64,000 nucleotides of DNA, taken from positions 1,674,001 to 1,738,000 of the forward strand of contig OZ017761.1 of the NCBI GenBank assembly GCA_963969365.1, read 5' to 3'. The stretch is from Asterochloris sp. CNOR1. Its lineage: Eukaryota; Chlorophyta; Trebouxiophyceae; Trebouxiales; Trebouxiaceae. Of this stretch, positions 47,001 to 59,400 are shown piece by piece; positions within the stretch are counted from its first letter, which is position 1; each line of letters opens with the position of its first letter. The notes under the pieces are model-generated. The model worked only from the letters and a program-made list of their open reading frames with translations. It had not been told where the DNA came from and ran no database searches. The position numbers and the translations under genes were made by a program.

Positions 47001-50000
47001 GCAGCAGGTGCTAAGATAAAAGGTTTAGGATGAGGGTATGTAGTCCAAAAGTGAGACACAGCTCACATAGGGATGTTGCAATTTGGCTGGGACAGGCAGA
47101 TCCGCTTGCCTGTCAGCAGCATTGTACAGCTGGTCTGGTTCAAGCTCCTGCAGCAGGTCCCCCACACATGCCAGCACCTGCTCCCGCAGGCCGCCCGCCA
47201 GCCAGGCTTGCAGGAACCCTGCAGGGCCCAGCACACAGCCTCCCAGATGCAGGCTGGCAAGCAGCTACCCAGCATGCAGGTCACTGGCCAAGCAGGGGGC
47301 CCAACAAAGCGTGCGATTCTCATGCAGGGAGGCAGACAGCAGCAGACACTCAGCACTTTAGTCACCAAGCAGAGGGGCCAGGACACAGTGTGACACGCCA
47401 TGAAGGATGCCAGGCGGCAGCCTGGCCAAGAAGAGATGCAAGTTGGCCAGCACCCAGTGTGACTTGCTGCGCAAAAGAGCAAACATGACGCAGTTGCCAA
47501 GTAGCTGCTGCAGGATGAGCTACCTGTGATGTCGTGCCTGCTCCACAGGAGAATTGATTGAGTGCACGGCTCAAGCAGGAGCCTAACCTTTGTGCACTTT
47601 GCTCCGTTGTCTGAAATGTTTGCCCAGCTTCAGATCAGAGGGCTGTTTCTGAGGCCAGGTGGTACACCAGATCTGCAGCAGCAAACCTTTCTGCACTCAT
47701 TTTAGCTGCTGAGCAAGACAGCGACATACGGCCGAGGCGGTGCTTGGACAGTGCAAGTGAGTCTGTGGCGCCTCGTCACGCTCAGGCTGCCTGCCTGTCT
47801 GGACCTGTTGAATGCCCAGTACATGCAGCACCGACGCTCTGAGGAAGCAGCCCCTGCTGTCACCCAGCTTCACTGAGGGACACCAAACATGGCCACCAGC
47901 GCGCCCGCATGCAGACTCTGCATGGAGGCTGTGCCCCGGCCGACATGAGGTGCGTGTATAGGGGATGTGTGAGGCCGCAGACAGAGGCAGGTGGCATGCA
48001 GCTGCAGTGAGGCACACCAGCAAATGTCAGCCACTGCACCTGGAAGTCGCTGAGCAGGTTCTGCATGGAGGCCGTGCCGCGGAAGGACAAGACGATGCGC
48101 GCCGGAGCCTGGGACTTGGTAGTCCATCCCACGAGCACCTGCAGTGTCCGGGGTTGCTGTGATCCCTAAGAGACAGCAGTAAGAGGCCATGAGCTGAATG
48201 ACAGGACCATGTGTAGCACGGCTGGGACTCAACAGCCCACTCCGCAGCAGTGGCTGGCACAGGCCGTTGTTTGTTTGACAGTTGAGTAGCGCCTCTGAAT
48301 GGTTGCAGCATCAGCTTGCGATACATGAACCGCAGGGGCTGTGGAGCTGTCAGCCATGGAGCTGTGCTGAAGGCAGCAGCCGTCCCCAGGTGAACTCCCA
48401 CAAAGTGCTGATAAAGCCGCATTTGCAGCAGCCACACGGGCATTCGCAGCATGATACGCTGCCCACACGAGCAACAAATGGCTTGCCTTAATGTCTGATG
48501 GCTTCACCCAGATCACTTTGTGGTGCTCCAGCCCATGCAGCCGCTTGGCCAGCTGCACATTGTACCGAGCATCAGGCTTCTGCAGGTAGGTCAACAGCAC
48601 AAGGGGTCAGGGGTGGGACCCAGCCAGCTGTAGCTGGACGTCTGCACTACCAGAAGCAAGCTTGCAGATGCACCCCTACCTTGTCGTGGTGCCTGTATAC
48701 GAGACATGACCAGTAGAAAGCCTGCAGGCACCAGGAGTTTGTCACCTCTGTCATCAGGCTGTGCAATCAGCTTGCGGCACTGCAGCTCCCTGAGCTACAC
48801 TCGCCTTGATGGCTGTCTCAAAGCAGACCATGGGCATCTCCATGTCACCAGCAGCAGCCAGGGCCGGGTGTTCTTCACGCCAGGCATAACAGCGCTGAAA
48901 CGCCTGCACACAAGCGCACAAGCCATGTGGGATGTAGGTGATTGCCCTAAGATGCAAGAAGGGACACTGTGCCTCATGACTCTGTGCCATTGTGTTGGGA
49001 GCTGATGGCATTGTGCAGCCAACTCCAAACAGTTATACATCAACATCAGCACGGCAGGGTACCAAGAACGCTGCGCTGAGCAATTTTGCTCAGCGCTCTC
49101 CAGTGCCAGCTCTGTGTGACAATGTTGAGGAATGCTCTGTGCACACCGGGCAGAGTCCAGGGAGCTCCTGCTGCATCAGGGCGTGATGCTGCAAAAAACA
49201 AGCCATTGCCAGCTTGCCCACCTGAAGCGTTCTCGCCTCAGCATCCACCTGGGGACTCAGCAGAACGCATGGTACACAAACGACGGCGAGCATCACAGTT
49301 TGCATGGGGAAAAGACCCAGCCAGACCTGCAGAGTAGCACAGCAGCAGGGCTCAGGGTGACGGCAGGTTCAGCTGTCAAATAGAAGTTGCAAGGTCGGGC
49401 CAGCCAGCCGCAGTCAGCCATCACCGCGGTGTGCAGCACGTGCCCGCCTGGTGCTTGGCCTGACAGGCTGAAAGCAGCTGGCTGCTGTAAAACAGCACAG
49501 CACGTGCAGCATGTGTCCAGCTGGAGCTTTGCCTGATTTGCAGGGCAAAAAGCACACTGACAAAGACAAATTGACCACCTCCAGAAGTGATGTGCAGTCG
49601 CCCATTAACTGGAACCTGCAGAAACAGCCTCGCCATGTCATGTCCAAGCCAGCATTGAGAGCGCAGAGGGGCACCAAACAGGCAGGTGTTGTGATCATCG
49701 TCGCTTGGTCGCACCAGAGGAACTGCGTTGAAGATATCATGATCAGAAAGGACATGGTGCGCAGATGAGTCTGCACGCAGATGAGCCTCGTTCTGCATGA
49801 AGCTTAAAACCATCCTGCCACCTTTCTGTGGGTGCAAAGGCCAATGCCCGCTCTGGATGCAAGGAGCACAAGGCAGCAGGCCTGTCAGGCACAAGGGGCT
49901 GAGGCAAAACATGGTAAACACGACACAAATGAGTGGCTATCCTGCCAGTGGGGTTTCACAGACCTGCATGTGCACAACCATGCTGACAACCAGAACTGCA

Positions 50001-52375
50001 GTGTACTGCACTTGCTTCAGGCCTTTCTTAGCCCTCCACACGTAATAGAGATACCTGCAGTTATGGGACACAAGGAGTTGACACACAGAAGTGACATACA
50101 AGCAGGCCAGCACAGCAATTCACAATCAGTTGTGAAGTGCTGGAAGTGCCCTACCAAAACTCCCAGAGACAAGGGAAAATCTGTACGGCAAGGGAGCTGG
50201 CCTTAGGAGCAGAACATAAGCTTCCGTTGGCAGCAAAGATGCCACTGAGGGCTCAGTAACAACATACCATGAATATCGAGGTGAAAGCCTGAAAGCTGCT
50301 GGGTGATGAGCAGATATAAGGCCATAGCCTACAATCCCCTGCCTCCTCTGGAGTTGGATGCTGAGACAGACAGCAAAAGCCTTTGGTTGTCTTGTAATTC
50401 CCTGCAGGCAGCGCTCGGGGGTCTACACAATTTTCAAGCCACAGGACCCACTGAACGCGACAGCCTTCCTGTATTGCTGTATCCTGTGCTGCCTCAATGA
50501 CTGAAGCGCCTACCGCTTGGGTGGGCAATGCTGCTACTACAGGCATTAGGTGTACAAGGTGCTCACCAACGACAAAGATGGTTGTGATACTCTAGAGTGA
50601 GAAGAAGAAGAGGCCAATCTATCCTGAGATTCTGCAAAAGGAGGTTTGTTAAGCGTGCACAAGCAAGCAAGTTCCTCTGGCAGTTCAAGTGGCAATTGGC
50701 CCCCACATTTTTACTCACAAAAGCAAGATCTTGGGCCAATGTAACCTCCAGAAGGGGTCATCAATATAGAAATGGCCACCAGGCTAATACCAGCTGCTGC
50801 CTGCTGCACTGCCTTTCTTCTTCTGCTGGGGCACAAACACTTGATTATGCGTCCCTATCAATTGAAGGCAAAACGTCTGCGCCCAGTAAGTCACTCTCTC
50901 AGAATGACTGCAGCACCTCCGCGGCAAAGAGAAAGCTGCTGAAGGGACATCATGCCCTTACAGTGAACCACACAAGCTCCAGCGAATCACGGCGCAGGCA
51001 CTGACCTGCAGTGGCAGGGACAGTACTTCCTGGCAGCAGTTTGTTTTGCAAGCATGATCAGAGATCTGTCTGCAGTGGGGCATGCTGAGCACCCACCACA
51101 TTGCTACCCCATTGGCATTTCTGCACCAGGCTATGGACGTTGGGTACCAGGTATAAGGCCACATTGACAAACTGCAGGACCAGCTCCAGTGACTGCTGTA
51201 CCACCATGGTCTTCCGGCGGTGCATCCTGCACAAGTGCATGCACTCATTGGCCAGGACTTGTTGATTTTCTCTGACAGCCATGAAGGTTGCTCCTACCTT
51301 CAAGAGGCGCAGCAAGCTTTCAGCCTGCCAGCATGCGGCTGCTGCTGGCGTGCTTAGGCAATGTGGTAGGGACCCAACCCCATGGCATAGAACAACATGC
51401 AGCCAAGCAGACGTCTTGCTCACCAGACTGCTCCTTTCTATGGGTGGTCCAGACTGCTTTGAACCACCAGCAGCACATCCCCAGCAAGGTAGCAAGGTAA
51501 AGGCTGGCCGCCACAATATTCCAGATCTGCACCAGGCAATGGAAATGCAGGCTTCTGGGTCCCCCTTTCTGTTACAGCCAAAGTTGCTGCGGCAGCTGGG
51601 CACGGGAAGGCAGCAGCAGGACCGATCCAGAAAGCTGTGCAACAAAGCTGTGTCACCTGAAAAATGGGGTGACGCAGCGCAGCACGGTCATCCTGTAGTG
51701 AAGTGAAGAGGCGTCCAGACACTTGCTGCTGGCAGATTGTTGCACCGAGGACAAGGAGATGCAAGAGACACGCTTCAGCACTTCATCACACTGCACAATG
51801 ATAGCAAGTGGACAGGAAGCTTTCCTGGTTCATACCTGCACATATTTCAGCATAATGAGGGGCACCAGGGACATCACAGCCACCACCTCAGCAGCAAGCA
51901 CGATCCTGTCTGCTGCAGTGCCAGCTGCAATTGCTTGGAGGAGGTGCAGCGGACTGCAATGTGACACAATCTTCAGGTTGCCCGGGTCCAGCAGCATTGC
52001 TGCTGGCTGAGCTGCAGCAACAGCGCAAGCAGCAGTGCCCTTGCCAACTACAAGGAGCTACACAAAACCTGACTCACTCTGACATGGCAATGTCAGAGCT
52101 GCGCATGCTGTTAGCCGCTGACTGAGTGCATCAGCACCAAGAGCCATGACACACGGCGCAGCTGTGCTTACCCGGCCCTTCTTGTCTGTCAGGAGCTCAG
52201 CACGTAGCACGACCAGGAGCCCGCCCTCTGGCGTTCTGGTGAAACGGCCTCCAAAGTCCACATATGCCTCCTCCTGGTGCAGGGGCAAGTCCTCCGCCTT
52301 GAAGTCTTCTGAGCAAATGGAGGCATCATTGGCCCTTTTGCCCAGACAGTGGACATCGTTGCAGCCACTGGTCAT
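44091..52375 (-). pseudogene. Polytopic class 3 lipase, copy B (decayed)
   Basis: Every exon of the 22-exon gene can be found (exon 1 at 52375-52172, last exon at 44252-44091), but the gene is broken. Lesions are a one-base loss in exon 4 (about 51440), a stop replacing a Lys codon in exon 6 (50784-50786), loss of the exon 6 acceptor AG (AA at about 50841), two stops in the membrane exon 7 (50619-50621, 50592-50594) and a two-base loss near the end of exon 17 (about 47130), just before the catalytic elbow. Exon 2 also carries a plus-one/minus-four compensated shift. The catalytic exons themselves still read well (GHSLGGALAQLAAHDI, VINDQDAVARSGK), which suggests recent inactivation or homogenisation by neighbouring copies. 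It could still be transcribed. Confidence 0.85.
48026..48390 (-). other. Near-identical tract shared with copy C (exon 15 and intron 14)
   Basis: 48026-48390 in pseudogene B and 57380-57745 in copy C differ at only about seven positions, intron sequence included. The matching stretch of copy A (38360-38700) and the flanking introns of B and C are clearly more diverged. This is the footprint expected of a recent gene-conversion event. Confidence 0.75.
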
Positions 52376-53472
52376 GAGGTTGCATCTGCCATATAGCCTT
52401 GCGAATACAGGCGTCCAATGGAGAGAGAGGTCTGTCTGCAGCAGAAGTTGTCCATACTGATTGCAAGGACCGTTCGACCGCAGCAGAGGATAGGACAGCT
52501 CTGTGATCGTTTCCCTTCCAAATTTTAGGTGAGTGTAGAAGCTGAAGTCTACTTTCATTCGAAATGTAGTCATTTCAGGTTTTCAGCTTCAGTGGGTGCA
52601 GTTAGAGGAGATGCGCTGTCTGCCGTTGGCATGACCACGTCTGGTATGAGGACTGGCCGTGGCCATGAGCACTGGCTGCAGCATCATGGCAGAAGCTCTA
52701 GAGGCCAAATCATGCCACATACATAGCAGCAGGTGTATAGGTGTATGGTCAGGATGTTCAGAGACACAATGCCCTCCAGGTGTTAGGCCTTCCAGCAAAG
52801 CTTGACACTCTGTCAGGCCAAGGCTAGCAGTATCAATGTCACAGCATGAGCAGGGGCGTCCACAAAGGAAGGATGCAGTAGTGGGAGAGGCTGCATGCAG
52901 AAATAATGTCTGCCATGGCCTTTGAGCTAGTCAACAATGCGTACAGTGACAGGGCGTGATCTGAGTGGGGATGCAGCCTGCTGAGGAGCACTGAGGAGGT
53001 TGCAGCTGGGCATGACACAGAAGCTGGCAAGCTAGCTTGCGTGTCTTGCAGCACTCATATTTAATGTGAGACTGCGCACCCAGTACGAGCCGTCCACTGC
53101 GCAGTCTTGAGGGTGCTGTGCTGTACTGCCAAATGAGGGCCTCCGCAGGGTCCCACAGTGACGTGAGAGGGCACCTGCGGCTGCTGCTTGCCCTCAGCAC
53201 ATTCCACAAGAGCGGCATCCTTCTCTTTGCAGGGGCGGCGCTGCCAAGCTCCAGGCTGACATGCCCAAACTTTGGGCAATGTGTCAGGGCGGCCTGCAAA
53301 GCACTGACCAATGGTCGTTTAGACAACAGGGTGCACTGATGATTGGAGCAGCTGGCAATGGAACTGGCTTTCCACTGAGCCTGAGGGGAGTGCCTCATTC
53401 ACTGCTGTGTGATTTGGGTACTGACCTCCAGGAGGCGTGACTGGGGCCCACAGAGTGACTCAACCTCAGTGC
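52376..53472. promoter_or_regulatory. 5' flank of copy B and spacer to copy C
   Basis: This 1.1-kb region is alignable with the flanks of copies A and C in blocks (for example 52790-52860 and 53100-53300). It has no conserved reading frame. It is expected to contain the ancestral lipase promoter. Confidence 0.5.
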
Positions 53473-56400
53473 TCAAGGCTTCCTGCGGAAGCTGCGGCCC
53501 GCAAGGATTGCATTGGCCTGCCTCATCTCCTCCCCCACAATGTCTGCATCTAGGTCTGTGCTGTCTGTGCCAGAGGGCAGAGGGAATGTACCAGAGTCTG
53601 TATCCAGATCTGGCATGTGTGTGCGCAAGCTGCCACCCTGCACAGGCAGGCAGGAAGCAGGGTTGGGTTTTGCATGAGCTTCACACCATCCATGGGCTAA
53701 TGGCCACAATGCGCAGATGGCCTCTGGCCTGTTCATAGAGCCTGCAGCTGTGCCCACCATATCATGAGCACATTGCCTGCGGCAATGGGCAGGACCACCT
53801 GCAAAGGTGTGCAGGCAAAACGCCATGCACCAGTCCGCCGCAAGCAGTAGGGAGCAGCTCCCAGGTAAGCTGATTAAGATGCGGCCTCTGCACTCTCTTA
53901 TGATAGAGTGCATTGCACCTAGCCTGTAATCGCAGACACTTGCAACTGTCAGTGACTGGTTGACAGGAATCTGCTGTGAGCAGACTGGTGAAGCCAGGTA
54001 GGCAAAGGTCACCTGGGTGCTACTCCCTGCCCCCTCCTTGTCTGCCTCTAGGCGGTCCTCAGCTTCCAGCTCCTGAGAGAGGGTCCGGCCATCCTTGCTG
54101 TTCCGGCCCTGGAACCAGCAGCGCCTGTTGAGCAGATCACCCCGGCTGCCTGCCCTGATGTAGTCTAGCAGGTCCTTCTTGGTGATGCCAAACACAGCCT
54201 GGAACAACTGCAGGCAGGGCAGAATGTGGCAGTCAGAGGTGCAGGCGACTCTGGCAGCCGCTGAGATTCGACCTGGGCTGTCAGGCACCAACCATCTCCT
54301 CAGCGTCCACTGGAAACAGAGGTGTCAGTAAGGGGTTCTCGAAGCTGCTGACATGCTGCAGCTGTTGCCATCCAGCAGGCGCTTCTTACTTACTAGCCCT
54401 GCAGGCAGGCCTAACAAAGCTGCGTGCCCATGAGCCACAGGTTCCAGGCAGGTCAGAAGGGTGCAAGGTGCTGAGAGTGCAGCCACCTCCCCAACTCCAC
54501 TGGCCATAAAGCTCTGCGCTGCTGTTGCATGCACTACCCCGCTGAGACAGACATGCAGTGACTGTGCACGGTGGTTGGCAGCACCTGCCGCCTCACCTCA
54601 CGCATGCAGGGCTTGCTGGCCATTGCCAGCAGCGCCTGCCTGCCATCCTTGCTGGCCTGGTCCATGGTCATGTAGCGCTGGATGACCGCGGCAAAAGACT
54701 GCAGCGCAGGGCAGATCGGTGGATCTTATAAATTGTTTGTGCATCTGGTGCCGCTGGCGGCCATCAGCTGAGAGACGAAGCCAAAGTAGGTAGTGGAGTG
54801 TCACACACTGCAGCCTAGCCATCAATTTTGGGATATAGACTGGCGCCCAGAGTGAAGCTAGCATGCCATATGGGGCCTGATTAGCCCGCATTGCACTCCA
54901 TAAGCATGGACCGGCGAGATGGTTGCAGCGATGGGCAGGGAAACGACAGACCCAGCGAAGCCAGTGTGCCCTCGCTGTCAGCCTGGTGACTGAGCACTCC
55001 CAAGCACTGTCCTGTCTCCCTGCCTGTCTCTGCTGCCCACTGCTGTAAGGCCCCCACACCCTTTACCAACCTACAGCGCACATGTAGTATGTACCTGCAA
55101 TCCAGCCCATGGGGAGACCTCTACGGCTCATGGACTAGCTGCCATCAGCAGATAGCATGCAAATAGCTGCTGCACCCTTACCTTCAGATAGGCCGCCATC
55201 ATATGATGCCTGACGCTGGTGTTCCCCAGCTTGCGCCACAGGGCTGCCTCCAGAAAGATGGGGCACACCAGCATGTCTCCCTTCTGGTTCAAGAAGATGC
55301 GGTCCCCAGCCCTCTTGAAGAGCCCCATGAACTTGCCTCCCCTGGCCACGGCATCCTGGTCATTGATCACGCTCCAGCTCTCCACACCTATATGTATGGA
55401 GAGCACAAGGTGCTTGACACGAATGCATTGCCAGGCACTGCCAGAAGTGTAGCCTAATTGGGAATCATGATGCCCTCCTCTGCAACTGTAGCCACAGGGC
55501 TGAGGCGGTACTGAGCATGCACAGGCCGCTGATAATTGCATGCAGCCAGCCTGCTGGACGGCTGCAGGCTGGTGCCCTGCCTGCCCCTGGCTCTCACAGC
55601 AGGTGGTTGACTTGAAGTCATGGTGCTCTATTGACAGCACTGCCGAGGGAGGGGCCTAACTAACGCACATTTTGCTGCCTGGATGCTGCTCGCCCTGACA
55701 AAGTGCAGCAGACATAGCAATGGCAACACACCAAAGCGCAAGTGCTGGCTGCCGTCCTGCAGGCCATGCTGGCTGGCAGCAGGTGAACTTCTATGTGCAG
55801 GCTTAGTGGTGCATGCTGGCAGGAAACAAACGCAGGCTGCCCTATGGAAGTGCATGCTGCGCTGGGAAGGCTCAAGGAGGCCAAGACATGAAGCCCCGCA
55901 CTCAAAACCACGCGCTGCCATGATGCAAAATACGCTGTTTGGCCATACAGCACCTTGCAGCCAAGGGGTGCAGTTGTAGTTCATCAGGCAGTGCAGTGCT
56001 CCCCACCTGACTTGTGGAAGGTGTGTGCAAAAGCCCTATTGCCCAGGCGTGGGCTTCCCAGGGGGTAGCAGCTGACCCAGAGTCGGGGGTACTGGTGTTT
56101 GAACTCTGTTTGGATGTCATGCGCAGCCAGCTGGGCAAGCGCTCCGCCCAGGCTGTGGCCTGCAGAGCAGCTGTGGCATATCAGGCTCAAGTGTGCTCTG
56201 GATTTCTGCAAGCTACACTGCCCCGCATCGCCTGACAGCTCCTGGACTCTGTTGCAATCAGGTGGGCAGCTTGCTGGCATCCCTATGCTGTGGGCCCAGA
56301 CTGCAGCAGTGGCATCTCACCCACAGGGGGGCCCTGGTGCTTCAGCTGACTTAATTCTGCCTCAGCAGGTCGCAGGGCGGCTCAAGGGCTGCCGCAGCGG

Positions 56401-59400
56401 TCAGGGCCCTTCTGCCAAGCAGGCACTGCTGCCTCTTGTGCGCAGCACACAGGCTGGCCACGTCAGCATCAGGTGCTGAGATAAAGCTCTAAGATGAAGG
56501 TATGTAGTCCAACGGTGAGACACAGCTCACATAGGGATGTTGCAACTTGATTGAATATGGGCAGATCTGCTTGCCTGTCAGCAGCATTGTACAGCGCTGG
56601 TCTGGTTCAACTTTCTCCAGCAGGGCTCCCACACATGCCAGCACCTGCTCCCGCAGGCTGCCCGCCAACCACGCTTGCAGGAACCCTGCAGGGCCCAGCA
56701 CAGAGCCTCCCAAATGCAGGCTGGCAAGCAGCTACCCAGCACGCAAGTCACTGGCCAAGCAGGGACCCCAGCAAAGCGTGTAACTCCCATGCAGGGGGCA
56801 AGCAGCAGCAGACACTTAGCACTTCAATCACGCACGCAGAGGGGCCAGAACACAGTGTGACACGCCATGAAGGATGCCAGGCAGCAGCCTGGTGCCACAG
56901 AGTGACTGGAGATGGATCTTGGCCAACACACAGTGCCACTTGCTTTGCAGAAGAGCAGACAGCAGGGGCACGCATGTGATGTGACACTGGAAGCGAACCA
57001 GCAGACCACCACGCATTTGCTTAGTAGCTGCTGCAGGGTCAGCTACCTGTGATGTTGTGTCTGTCCACAAGAGGAGTCATTCATGTGTACGGCTCAAGCA
57101 CCAGCCTGACCTTTGTGCACTTTGCTCCGTTGCTTGAGCTGTGTGCCCAGCTTCAGATGAGAGGGCTGCTCTCGAGGCCAAGTGGTACGCCAGATCTGCA
57201 GCAGACCACTGCGCAGATACTTAAGCCATTCGTTGGACACTAGACACTGCCATAAGTGCACCCAGCAGCCATTCAGCAGACACTGCATGGAGGCCATGCC
57301 CCAGACGGCAAGTTTAGGGCATGTATGGGCCATGGACAGAGGGAGTTGGCATGCAGCTGCAGTGAGGCAGATTAGTGAGTGTCAGCCACTGCACCTGGAA
57401 GTCGCTGAGCAGGTTCTGCATGGAGGCCGTGCCGCGGAAGGACAAGACGATGCGCACCGGAGCCTGGGACTTGGTAGTCCATCCCACGAGCACCTGCAGT
57501 GTCCGGGGTTGCTGTGATCCCTAAGAGACAGCAGTAAGAGGCCATGAGCTGAATGACAGGACCATGTGTAGCACGGCTGGGACTCAACAGCCCACTCCGC
57601 AGCAGTGGCTGGCACAGGCCATTGTTTGTTTGACAGTTAAGTAGCGCCTCTGAATGGTTGCAGCATCAGCTTGCGATACATGAGCTGCAGGGGCTGTGGA
57701 GCCGTCAGCCATGGAGCCGTGCTGAAGGCAGCAGCCGTCCCCAGGTAAGCTGCCCACCAAGTGCTCCGAGCTGCATTTGCAGCAGCCACATGGGCAGGTG
57801 CAGCATGGTACAATGCCCAGACGAGCAACAAATCACTTGCCTTGATGTCTGATGGCTTCACCCAGATCACTTTGTGGTGCTCCAGCCCATGCAGCCGCTT
57901 GGCCAGCTGCACATTGTACCGAGCATCAGGCTTCTGCAGGCAAACCGCCGGCACAAGGTCAGCAGGCGGGGTTCCGCCAGCTGTAGCTGGATGTCTGCAC
58001 CACCAGAGGCAAGCTTGCAAATGCACGCCTACCTCATCGTGGTGCCTGTATACAAGACGTGACCAGTAAAAAGCCTGCAGGCACCAGGAGTTTGTCACCT
58101 CTGTCATCAGGCTGTGCAATCAGCTTGTGGCACTGCAGCTCCCTGTGCTACACTCGCCTTGATGGCAGTCTCAAAGCAGAACATGGGCATCCCCATGTCA
58201 CCAGCAGCATCCAGAGCCGGGTCCTCCTCACTCCAGGCATAGTGGTGCTGAAAAGCCTGCACAGGAGCACAGGGACTCTGTGAAACGAGGAGACCGCCTC
58301 GAAATGCAAATGGAGAAACTATGCCTCTTGGGTCTGTGCCGCTATATCAAAGATGGCATTGTGCAGCCACTCAGATTTCACATATGCCAACATCAGCAAG
58401 GCAGGGCATACAGCATACTGTGCTGAGTGACTCCAGCACCAGCTGTGCGTGACCTGTTTCAAGAAGGCTCTGTGTACAGCAGGCAGACGCCCAGGATGCT
58501 CAGGCTGCGTCAGGGTTTGATGCAGGCCTTCCCATGACCACCTACCTGGAGCGTTCTTGCTTCGATGTCCACCTGGGGACTCAGCAGAACACATGATACG
58601 CAAACGATGGCGAGCATCACAGTTTGCATGGGGAACAAGCCAAGCCAGATCTGCAGGGCAGCACAGCGGCTGCTGGGTCTGCTGCTGTCAATCTGCAGTT
58701 GCAAGGGAAGGCCGGCCAGACGCCATCAAGCATCACTGCGCTGTGCAGCCCAGGCCCAGCTGGCGTCTTGTCTGGCAAGCTGGAGGCAGCAGTGGCTGTC
58801 AACCACCGCATTGCTGTGCAGCACCCGCCCAGCTGGCCTGGCGAGCTATATAGAGCAGCCGGTATCAGCCAGAGCAAAGATGTGCAGCATGTGCCCAGCT
58901 GATGCTTGGCCTCGCAAGCTGGGGAAGCTGGCCGCTGTCAGCCAGCGCAGCAGGTGCGGGACATGTCCAGCTGGTGCTTTGCCTGCCTTGCAGGAGAAGC
59001 ATACTGACAGATTGCCCACCTCCAGGAGTGCTGTGCAAGTGCCTATTTTCTGAAACCTGCAATACAGCATATCAATGTCACGTGCTGGCCTTGTGAGCGC
59101 AGAAGTCACCAGCCAGGAAGGCAGGCTCTGTGATGCTTGTGGCTCATTCGCACCAGAGGAACTGCGTTGAATGTATCATGACCAGAAAGGACATGGTGCG
59201 CAGATGAATCTGCAGGCAGGCTGAGCGTCAATCTGCATTGATCTCAAGAGATTTCTGTCCTGAGCTGTGCAACTGAAGGTACATATCGCATGTACTGAAG
59301 AGGCATGGAGCACAAGGCCACTGGCCTGCCAGGCACACGGGGCTGAGGCAGAACATGGTACATGCAACACACGAGGGTGGCTGTCGTGCCATGGGGCTCT

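Noticed and set aside
53473-54291. 272-residue continuous frame at the end of lipase copy C
   Set aside because: It joins exon 21, intron 21 and exon 22. Copies A, B and D show that the middle part is intron, with conserved ggtcac donor and TGCAG acceptor.
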